Positions 1 through 5,931 of a stretch of DNA of 8,557 nucleotides are shown here, piece by piece. Each line of letters opens with the position of its first letter. Positions within the stretch are counted from its first letter, which is position 1. The notes beneath the pieces are model-generated. The model had not been told where the DNA came from and made no database searches. It saw only the letters and a program-made list of their open reading frames with translations. The stretch lies in assembly GCA_003159055.1 (NCBI GenBank), contig PMLH01000396.1:605-9161 (forward strand), given 5' to 3'. Both the position numbers and the translations under genes were made by a program. This DNA is from Myxococcales bacterium (lineage in GTDB: Bacteria; Myxococcota; Polyangia; Fen-1088).

Positions 1-1077
1 GGTTGCGCCCGCTGATATTTCGCAGTCATTCCCAATTATGACCGGCGGAACAATGGTGACATTCTCTGCGATGCGCGTGTTGACACCCAGGAAATAGCCG
101 CCAGGCATCTTCGCATAGGGCACGTGGAGTCCAATGTGCCCGAGCAACGCGGATTTGTTGACCTCGAGATAGTCCCTCTTGCGACCAATGTCGAACCAGA
201 GTGCGTTCGAAACGAAGCCAAAGAGCGCGTTTCCGTACTTGGCGAGCTCCGGCCGGTAGGCAAGCTTGCCCAGCATCGCCGGGAACACGTGTTGGCCAAA
301 ATCGTAGAACGGCTGGGGAACCTTGTCCCTGTCCGGCGTGCACTCGGTAAGAAACGGCCTCAAGGCCTCAAGAAATGACCGCTCGAAAATGTAGCACGAG
401 GCGTTTACCAAGTTGCTAGCAGCGTTCGGGTCCTTTTCATTGAAGGTCTCGATTCTGGCGTAGCTGGCATTGTCGACCGCCCTGTCGCGCGAGACCTTGA
501 TGCCCTCCAATTCCACAGTGCCGAACTCCCCTAAGGTGTGCCAGGCAACAGGCGTCAAGAGCAGCGTTGCGGCGGCTCCGTTCTGCTTGTGAAAAGCCAG
601 CATGGCCATGAAATCGTCGTCGCTCATCTCGCTGATCACGTCGCCGCTTGGAACTATGATCGTATCGAAAGCAGGACCCAAGCTCTCCTCGAGCCGCTCC
701 ATGATCTTGATGGCACCACCCAAGGTGCCACTGGGCGCGGCTGCCTCATGCACGTACGAGATATCCGTCAGGAAGGCAGACCCGTCCCCGAAGTGATCCG
801 TGATGGAGATCGGCACCGCGTGCAGGTTCATCCCGATCTGACGGATTCCGACTCGCTCCAGCCGCTCGACCCAGTTCTGGCAGATCGGGAAATCCCCCCC
901 AAGAGGAAACATCGGCTTCGCCAGAATTGACGAGATCGGCTCCAGACGCCTAGCCACCCCAGCCGCAAGGATGCCCGCTACGAACTTCCCCGGAACCGAG
1001 CTGAGCGGCTTCCGCGCCCAGTATTTCGGGGGCATATTGACGTTGATCGATTTTCTGCTGCCTTTTTCCTGCTTCAT
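1..1077 (-). CDS. Sugar-1-phosphate nucleotidyltransferase-like protein (3' end cut by window edge)
   Basis: An open frame of 359 codons from ATG at 1077 to the left edge without a stop; the C-terminus lies outside the window. It reads as an NTP_transferase (GlmU/RfbA/ManC-type) enzyme, which activates a sugar-1-phosphate to an NDP-sugar in the cytoplasm for polysaccharide or glycolipid synthesis. Visible motifs are the nucleotide-binding loop around residues 35-55 (GILAAG, then R44 and KP at 54-55), a PSGD segment at 143-146 (Mg-site aspartate position), NEKDP at 213-217, NASCYIFE at 225-232, and WFDIGRKRDYLEVN at 294-307. From about 333 a left-handed beta-helix hexapeptide region begins (NTRIAENVTIVPPVIIG). 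The loop reads GVARR where many relatives have GxGTR. There is a roughly 30-residue N-terminal extension before the core. The start is supported by GGAG four bases upstream. Sugar and base specificity cannot be told; a regulatory paralogue is possible. Confidence 0.87.
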   Translation of the reverse strand, partial: MKQEKGSRKSINVNMPPKYWARKPLSSVPGKFVAGILAAGVARRLEPISSILAKPMFPLGGDFPICQNWVERLERVGIRQIGMNLHAVPISITDHFGDGSAFLTDISYVHEAAAPSGTLGGAIKIMERLEESLGPAFDTIIVPSGDVISEMSDDDFMAMLAFHKQNGAAATLLLTPVAWHTLGEFGTVELEGIKVSRDRAVDNASYARIETFNEKDPNAASNLVNASCYIFERSFLEALRPFLTECTPDRDKVPQPFYDFGQHVFPAMLGKLAYRPELAKYGNALFGFVSNALWFDIGRKRDYLEVNKSALLGHIGLHVPYAKMPGGYFLGVNTRIAENVTIVPPVIIGNDCEISAGAT

Positions 1078-1254
1078 AACTCTCCGGCTGGCCTAGCTTC
1101 TTGACGAAGAAGCTAGCACGTCAACGTCGTCGAGGGATCGTCTTGCTGCAACATATCATAGAATCGCAGAATCGTTCCGGTATGCGAGGTGGAGCTCAAA
1201 GCCCAACGCGCCTACAGAGGGTAAGATGCCCTACCATCGCCACGGATGCACAAA
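1078..1254. other. Intergenic gap between GMC gene and nucleotidyltransferase gene
   Basis: This 177-base gap separates two minus-strand genes and is much longer than the other gaps in the block, so the nucleotidyltransferase may have its own promoter. On the minus strand a TATGAT hexamer (1160-1155) matches 5 of 6 bases of a sigma-70 -10 box, but no -35 box is recognisable at 15-18 bases upstream. The gap also holds the 10-bp hairpin at 1093-1116 and the GGAG ribosome site at 1085-1082. No T-run follows any stem, so I see no intrinsic terminator. Confidence 0.5.
1093..1116. promoter_or_regulatory. Perfect 10-bp stem, 4-base loop, just upstream of the nucleotidyltransferase start
   Basis: CTAGCTTCTT at 1093-1102 pairs perfectly with AAGAAGCTAG at 1107-1116 around a four-base loop (GACG on the plus strand, CGTC in minus-strand RNA). 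In the minus-strand transcript the stem ends seven bases before the GGAG ribosome site and 15 bases before the ATG. No U-tract follows in either direction, so it is not a classical terminator. It could be a 5'-leader structure affecting translation or mRNA stability, or a dyad for a DNA-binding protein. The structure is directly visible; the function is inferred. Confidence 0.5.
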
Positions 1255-2859
1255 TCACCTCTTTGCGGGCACCAGCGACATGGCGTATTCCGCCACCGCC
1301 GTGATGGTCAGGCTTGGATTGGCGCCGAGGTTGACCGGTATCACGGAACCATCGATGATCCACAGCCCCGGGTGACCAAACACACGGCAGGCATGGTCGA
1401 CGACGCCGAGCTCGGCAGACTCGGCCATGCGCGCCCCACCGAGGATATGCGCGGTCATGGGGACATTCAGCAACACTTCGTTGACGGTGTTGAGCGGGAA
1501 TCCCCCCATCCGCTCCGCGACGTACTCGGCAGCCTGGTTAGCTATCGGCAGATAGGTCGGAATCGGCGGAACACCGTCGCCCGGGCGACTGCGGAGGTTG
1601 CGCCCGAACCAAGAGCGCCTCGTGCGAACCAACGTCAGAGCGTTGTCGAGCGATTGCATGACCAGCACCACCACCGTTCGCCGGGCCCAACCGACCGGCC
1701 AAAGGTTGCGCAGGAAATCGAACGGATGTCGCAAACAGCGCCCGAGCCAACGCAGGATCCGCGACCAGCGCCCTGGCCCCTCGGCAGCCAGGGTGCCGAA
1801 CAATCCCATCACGTCCGAGCCGGCCGAGTAACGCACGATCTGAATGTGGGTATTGCGATCGGCCTCGAGATCGCTCGCGATGGCGATCCCTTGCGAATGG
1901 TCGACGGCAAGCCTCCGGCTGCGCGCACCGCAAATGATTTCGCTGTTCGTGCGGCTGTACTGGCCAAGCGTGGGCGATAGATTCGGCAACCATCCGGCCT
2001 GCTTGCACGCGAGCAAGAGATCCACAGTGCCGAGCGCGCCGGCGGCCACGATTACGTGCTGGCCAAAAAAACGCTGCTCGGGCCGCCGCGACCAGCCGGT
2101 CGATTTGCGGGTGCGCACGACATAGCCGCCGTTGCCGTCAGGCTCGACGGCGATGGCGCGCGTTTCCGCGAGGATGGCAGCGCCGAGCTTCTCGGCGAGA
2201 TACAGATAGTTCTTGTCGAGAGTGTTCTTGGCATCGTGACGGCAGCCGACCATGCAACCGCCGCACAACTGGCACGTCGAGCGGGCCGGGCCGCGGCCTC
2301 CGAAGTACGGATCCGACACCGGCTGCCCTGTCTGCCTTCCGAACAAGATGCCGACCTCGGGCTGCGTGAAATGAGCCCCGTCGCCGAGAGACTGGCCAAA
2401 GGCGCGCAAATGCTCCTCGGCAGGCCAGGTTTGGGGAGGCAGCGTGGCACCAAGCATCCGCCGCGCGGTTTCGAAGTGCGCCGCAAGCTCGTCGCGAAAC
2501 TTCGGTCCGCCTGGCCATCCAGCCGCGAAAGCCTCGTCGGGAGGCACCAGCAGTGTGTTCGCGTACACCAGCGAACCGCCGCCGACCCCGACGCCACCCA
2601 ACACGACAACGTTCCCCAGCCAGTCGATGCGCTGGATTCCGGTGCAGCCCAGGCGCGGCAGCCAAAGAAACTTGCGGATGTTCCAGTTGCTGCGCGGGAA
2701 GTCCTGGGGCGACCACCACTTGCCTTCCTCAACCACCAACACGCGATAGCCTTTTTCGGCGAGTCGCAAGGCGGACACGCTGCCGCCGAAGCCCGACCCT
2801 ATGATGACGAAGTCGTAACGCGCGTCAGATGCCGGCGCAACCGTCATCGCAGCCGTCAT
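1255..2859 (-). CDS. GMC-family FAD oxidoreductase, ChoD/cholesterol-oxidase-like
   Basis: A 534-residue flavoprotein expected to oxidise an alcohol (sterol or long-chain type) to a ketone or aldehyde with FAD. The ADP-binding Rossmann motif GSGFGG is at residues 21-26. A GVGVGGGSLVYAN segment at 89-101 is the GMC FAD-contact signature. Four clustered cysteines follow at 196, 199, 202 and 206, then HDAKNT. The C-terminal catalytic pieces are H471 (AHILGG) and N514 within DGSVIPVNLGANPSLT, matching the His/Asn pair of cholesterol oxidase. The N-terminal third strongly recalls mycobacterial ChoD (RKFLWLPRLGCTGIQRI, 62-78). A longer frame opens upstream inside the preceding dehydrogenase gene; I chose the ATG at 2859 because it overlaps that gene's TGA as ATGA, the usual coupled arrangement. 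A second ATG lies four codons on. There is no export signal, so it is probably cytoplasmic or peripheral. Cholesterol as the real substrate is unproven: ChoD-like proteins have uncertain substrates. Confidence 0.93.
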   Translation of the reverse strand: MTAAMTVAPASDARYDFVIIGSGFGGSVSALRLAEKGYRVLVVEEGKWWSPQDFPRSNWNIRKFLWLPRLGCTGIQRIDWLGNVVVLGGVGVGGGSLVYANTLLVPPDEAFAAGWPGGPKFRDELAAHFETARRMLGATLPPQTWPAEEHLRAFGQSLGDGAHFTQPEVGILFGRQTGQPVSDPYFGGRGPARSTCQLCGGCMVGCRHDAKNTLDKNYLYLAEKLGAAILAETRAIAVEPDGNGGYVVRTRKSTGWSRRPEQRFFGQHVIVAAGALGTVDLLLACKQAGWLPNLSPTLGQYSRTNSEIICGARSRRLAVDHSQGIAIASDLEADRNTHIQIVRYSAGSDVMGLFGTLAAEGPGRWSRILRWLGRCLRHPFDFLRNLWPVGWARRTVVVLVMQSLDNALTLVRTRRSWFGRNLRSRPGDGVPPIPTYLPIANQAAEYVAERMGGFPLNTVNEVLLNVPMTAHILGGARMAESAELGVVDHACRVFGHPGLWIIDGSVIPVNLGANPSLTITAVAEYAMSLVPAKR

Positions 2860-4298
2860 CGATAGACGACCTTCATCAGCCAGCGAAGGACGCCGAGCAC
2901 CCGCTTGCGGTAGGGGAAACCGAGTTGCTTGCGAATCCACGCCGCCAAGAGCCCCATGCCTGGTCGATCTTCAACGATGGTTTGCGGATAGCAAAACTGC
3001 CGCAGCGCCTCGGGGCCATGACGAAAGCCAAGCCCGGCACCCTTCGCGGCGCCGAGCGGAGCGCCGACGAAGAAGTAGTTAATCAAGACGTCGTTGATGC
3101 ACACGCTGCCCGTGACCAGCCTCCGCGCCACCGCCATGGCGGTGCTCTGGTCGCGCGACCACACGCTGCCCGAAAGCCCGAGATTCGAGGCATTGGTCAG
3201 ACGGACTGCCTCGTCGGCATCGGCAATGCGCACGATCGGCAAGATCGGCCCGAAGGTTTCCTCGCGCGCGACGGCAGACTCGGGCGCAACGTGATCGAGC
3301 ACGGTCGGCGAGAAAAAGATGCCAGGCAAATCGTCGCGCACACCGCCGCCGGCAAGGACGCGAGCGCCTCGCTCAACAGCATCGTCGATTTGCTTGCGGT
3401 AGCGTTCGATCTGGGCCGGCAACAAAACGCGCCCCACGTCCCAGTCACCCTCGACGCCGAGCCGAAGCTTTCCAGTTTCCGCAACCACCAGACGCACGAA
3501 TTCGTCGGCGACCGTGCGCTCGACCAGGGCGCGCTCCACGCGTACACACACCTGCCCTGCCCCGGCGAACGCGCCCCACACCGCGGCCCGGGCGGCCGCA
3601 GGTAGATCGGCATCCGCCAAAACGATCATCGCCGACTTGCCGCCCAACTCGGCCACGCACGGAATCAAGCGCGCCCCCGCCCTTGCCGCGACCTGCTGCC
3701 CGCTGGCGACGCTGCCGGTGAAGAAGACCATGTCGCAGCTGTCGACCAACGCCGCGCCGACCTCTGGACCGCCAAGTGCCACTTGGAACACATCCTCGGG
3801 AAGCCCGAGCTCACGCCAGAGCGCCTGCACGCGAAGCGAGGTCTGCGGCGTATTCGGCGAGGGCTTGAGAACGACGCTGTTACCCGCCAAGAGCGGCGCC
3901 ACCGCATCGCCGAAATTGTTCAGCAGTGGAAAGTTCCACGGCCCGATGATCGCCACCACGCCTCGTGGCTGCCAACTGACTTGTGCGCGTTTGTGAGGAA
4001 AGATGAGAGACGACCGCGTGTCGCTCGCAATCGACGCAGTACCTTGACGTCCGGTGAAAAAGCGGACGATCTCGGACAGGTAAGCCACCTCGAATCCGAA
4101 TGCCTCAAGGGTCGGTTTGCCGGTCTCGGCCGAAATCAGACGTACCAGCTCGTCATCCGCCCGCAGACGTGCCGCCAACCTCCGAAGCACCCGGCCGCGT
4201 TCCTTGCGCGAAAGCCGTGCCCAGCCTGGCTGGGCCGCACGGGCTTTGTCGACGAGGGCTTGAACGTCGCTGTTGGAATCGGATGTATCGGCCTGCAT
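2856..4298 (-). CDS. NAD(P)-dependent aldehyde dehydrogenase with basic amphipathic C-terminal tail
   Basis: A 480-residue ALDH-superfamily enzyme that oxidises an aldehyde to a carboxylic acid using NAD(P)+. Family landmarks are all present: PWNFP at 120-124 with N122 of the oxyanion hole, cofactor-binding K145 (VLKPS), FTGS at 193-196, general base E217 in AELGGKSA, nucleophile C251 in GAGQVCVRVER, and EETFGPI at 346-352. After the GFRHGPEALRQF block the protein runs on for about 45 residues, the last 33 being rich in aromatic, hydrophobic and Arg/Lys residues. Such a tail could hold it to the membrane, as in fatty aldehyde dehydrogenases, though it is not long enough in one hydrophobic run to call a membrane helix. 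Its TGA overlaps the GMC gene's ATG, so the two products should be made together and likely act in sequence on one substrate. The ribosome site is weak (GGCGAG, nine bases before ATG). Substrate range is not readable from sequence. Confidence 0.95.
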   Translation of the reverse strand: MQADTSDSNSDVQALVDKARAAQPGWARLSRKERGRVLRRLAARLRADDELVRLISAETGKPTLEAFGFEVAYLSEIVRFFTGRQGTASIASDTRSSLIFPHKRAQVSWQPRGVVAIIGPWNFPLLNNFGDAVAPLLAGNSVVLKPSPNTPQTSLRVQALWRELGLPEDVFQVALGGPEVGAALVDSCDMVFFTGSVASGQQVAARAGARLIPCVAELGGKSAMIVLADADLPAAARAAVWGAFAGAGQVCVRVERALVERTVADEFVRLVVAETGKLRLGVEGDWDVGRVLLPAQIERYRKQIDDAVERGARVLAGGGVRDDLPGIFFSPTVLDHVAPESAVAREETFGPILPIVRIADADEAVRLTNASNLGLSGSVWSRDQSTAMAVARRLVTGSVCINDVLINYFFVGAPLGAAKGAGLGFRHGPEALRQFCYPQTIVEDRPGMGLLAAWIRKQLGFPYRKRVLGVLRWLMKVVYR

Positions 4299-4313
4299 GC
4301 CGGGTAACTCGCC

Positions 4314-4329
4314 GCCGGACGGTTCCGGC
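4314..4329. other. Short inverted repeat upstream of the aldehyde dehydrogenase start
   Basis: GCCGGA (4314-4319) and TCCGGC (4324-4329) form a 6-bp GC-rich stem with a four-base loop in the 83-base thioredoxin-dehydrogenase gap. In minus-strand RNA it abuts the weak GGCGAG ribosome site. There is no T-run, so it is not an intrinsic terminator. A stem this short is expected by chance fairly often in GC-rich DNA; I record it only because it occupies the leader. Confidence 0.2.
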
Positions 4330-4381
4330 CAGTCGAGCTTCTACCCCGAAATCTACTATTGCGGCCAGCGGCTCGGTAAGG

Positions 4382-4747
4382 TCACGAGGCGGCGGCGTGC
4401 GCCTGCCTTTCGCTGCGGACGCGGTCCATGTCGAGCGTCTTGATCTGATCGATCAGCTTCTGGAGGGCGTGCCCGGGCAAGGCGCCCGCCTGCTCGAACA
4501 CGAGGACGCCATCCCGAAACGCCATCAGAGTGGGTATCGCCTGGATTTCGTACTCAATAGCGAGGTCGGGCTCGTCCTCGGTGTTGACCTTGGCGAACGC
4601 GATGCCAGGATTTTCGTCGGCCGCCTTCTCGAAAATGGGACCGAACGCCCGGCACGGTCCACACCACGGCGCCCAAAAATCCACCAATACGATTCCGTCT
4701 TTGACCGCGTCTTTGAATGTCGACTGGGTCAGGGCTGTTGGTGCCAT
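4382..4747 (-). CDS. trxA: Thioredoxin
   Basis: A 121-residue single-domain thioredoxin, a cytoplasmic dithiol reductant that reduces disulfides in client proteins and is itself recharged by thioredoxin reductase. The active site is the canonical WCGPC at residues 28-32, preceded by LVDFWAP, and the cis-proline loop IPT is at 71-73. The buried Asp position (D23) and FxKVNTxD strand (51-58) are conserved. The fold ends near residue 105; a further 15 or so charged and Ala-rich residues (RSERQAHAAAS at the end) make it slightly longer than a typical 105-110-residue thioredoxin. It has no signal peptide. A clear ribosome site, AGAGAGG, lies six bases before the ATG. It follows the kinase gene by 44 bases and precedes the dehydrogenase by 83, so co-transcription is likely. 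A role in keeping the dehydrogenase cysteine reduced, or in dealing with peroxide from the GMC enzyme, is plausible but only inferred. Confidence 0.95.
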   Translation of the reverse strand: MAPTALTQSTFKDAVKDGIVLVDFWAPWCGPCRAFGPIFEKAADENPGIAFAKVNTEDEPDLAIEYEIQAIPTLMAFRDGVLVFEQAGALPGHALQKLIDQIKTLDMDRVRSERQAHAAAS

Positions 4748-4791
4748 TGTCTACCTCTCTGTCCTTTAGAATCCGTAAACGGCAGAAGGTT

Positions 4792-5913
4792 TCAGCCCCT
4801 TGAGACAGCAGGGAAGTGAAGCAGGAACTCGGCGCCTTGTTTGCGCGCTGGAACCAGGTCGATGTAACCGCGGTGCTCGTCGATGAGACGGCTGGCGATC
4901 GACAGTCCCAAACCCGTGCCGTTCTCTCGCGTCGAGAAGAACGGATCGAAAATGCGTTCGCGATCCTTGTCTTGAATGCCCGGCCCCTGGTCGGCGATGC
5001 CGACGACCGCGTAACTGCCGTGGGGCAGGACCTTCTGCTGCAAACGCACGTCAACAACGGCGCCCGCTGGACTGAATTGCACCGCATTGAGGAGAACGTT
5101 CAATAGGATTTGCGTCACCTTGTCCTTGTCGCCCTCGACCATCGGCCCAGGCGAGACGGACTCTACGCGTAGCGCCACTTGGCGAACGTCGGCCTGGGGC
5201 TTGACCAGCGAGACGGCTTGCTCCACCACGTCGAGCAGAGCGACCTCGGCCAGCGTCATCGTCCCTGGCCGCGCGAAGGCGAGAAAACGTTCAAGTAACG
5301 CCGCCAGACGGTCAATTTCCCTCTGCAGAATCACGACCATCTTTCTTCGTGGCGAGGTCTCGGGAATCTCGTCGGCAACGATGGCCGACGCCGTCTTGAG
5401 CGAGGCGAGCGGATTCTTGATCTCGTGGGCCAGGCCGGCGGTGAGCTCGCCCAGCGACTGCAGGCGTCCGGCGCGAACCAGCTGGTGCTCCAGCGCCTGC
5501 ATCTCGACGATTTTCTGTTCGACGTCCCGGCGTGCGCGCTGCTGCTTTTCTACCAGCAGCCCTGTGACCAGTGCGACCACATTGTAGAGAACCAGCTCGA
5601 GAACCTTGTTGGCAGTGCCGGTGGGATCCGCGTGAATCATGCCGTGGTGGTGAGCGTGGGGCCCCGTCATCCAGAAGGCATGCGGAAAATACAAGGCCGA
5701 CACCACCAGCGACGTCAGCAAACCACCGCGCAGGCCGAACAGGAACGCGCCGACGATGATTGGAATGTAGTAAAGGCGGCGAAGGACGTCGTGCAACCAT
5801 TCGCTGGTGCCCGGCGTTCCGAAGTGGGCCGCCGTAATGGCGAGCACGGGCAGCCAGAGGAAGCCGCAGGCCTTTGCCGATGCGGTCCAGCGCAAGCTCT
5901 TCCAACCGGTCAT
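4792..5913 (-). CDS. NtrB/ZraS-type membrane sensor histidine kinase
   Basis: A 373-residue sensor kinase. It has about four hydrophobic spans, near residues 16-32, 46-60, 63-80 and 105-121. A coiled-coil linker (122-150) leads to the HisKA domain with phosphoacceptor H163 in GLAHEIKNPLASL. The HATPase_c domain follows with the N box (N276, LLNAVQF), G1 box DQGPGI (308-313), F box FDPFFSTR (322-329) and G2 box GTGLGL (332-337), so all catalytic boxes are intact. There is no PAS or HAMP domain. The predicted periplasmic loop between spans 3 and 4 is histidine-rich (PHAHHHGMIH, 85-94). The frame extends upstream within the regulator gene, but the ATG at 5913 overlaps the regulator's TGA as ATGA and is preceded by AAGGGAAG, so I take it as the start. 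It should phosphorylate the regulator encoded just upstream. The stimulus is unknown; metal, redox or membrane state are possibilities. Confidence 0.95.
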   Translation of the reverse strand: MTGWKSLRWTASAKACGFLWLPVLAITAAHFGTPGTSEWLHDVLRRLYYIPIIVGAFLFGLRGGLLTSLVVSALYFPHAFWMTGPHAHHHGMIHADPTGTANKVLELVLYNVVALVTGLLVEKQQRARRDVEQKIVEMQALEHQLVRAGRLQSLGELTAGLAHEIKNPLASLKTASAIVADEIPETSPRRKMVVILQREIDRLAALLERFLAFARPGTMTLAEVALLDVVEQAVSLVKPQADVRQVALRVESVSPGPMVEGDKDKVTQILLNVLLNAVQFSPAGAVVDVRLQQKVLPHGSYAVVGIADQGPGIQDKDRERIFDPFFSTRENGTGLGLSIASRLIDEHRGYIDLVPARKQGAEFLLHFPAVSRG

Positions 5914-5931
5914 GACTTCCCTTTGACCGGT
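5905..5931. promoter_or_regulatory. 8-bp inverted repeat enclosing the regulator stop, kinase ribosome site and kinase start
   Basis: ACCGGTCA (5905-5912 on the plus strand) and TGACCGGT (5924-5931) are perfect inverted repeats separated by 11 bases. In the minus-strand mRNA the loop contains the purine-rich AAGGGAAG ribosome site of the kinase gene, and the kinase ATG straddles the loop-stem boundary together with the regulator's TGA. Folding would hide the start until a ribosome translating the regulator opens it, which would tie kinase output to regulator translation. The repeat is seen; the coupling role is inferred. Confidence 0.4.

Noticed and set aside
1216..1236. GGGTAAGATGCCC-like inverted repeat as a terminator after the GMC gene
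   Set aside because: Only three to four pairs and no following T-run on the minus strand.
1228..1242. TGGC-N8-GGGCA on the minus strand as a sigma-54 promoter for the nucleotidyltransferase
   Set aside because: GG and GC have the right spacing but the TT of the -12 element is GG here, and about one GG-N10-GC match is expected by chance in a gap of this size and GC content.
1246..1980. 244-codon open frame on the plus strand inside the GMC gene
   Set aside because: It is antisense to a gene with intact catalytic motifs, has no recognisable domain, and such mirror frames are common in GC-rich coding DNA.
2860..2940. Longer N-terminus for the GMC protein (27 extra residues)
   Set aside because: The extra part lies wholly inside the dehydrogenase coding region; the ATGA overlap at 2856-2859 and the Rossmann motif position favour the shorter protein.
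2829..3605. 258-codon plus-strand open frame antisense to the aldehyde dehydrogenase
   Set aside because: No family features; the opposite strand encodes a complete ALDH with all conserved residues.
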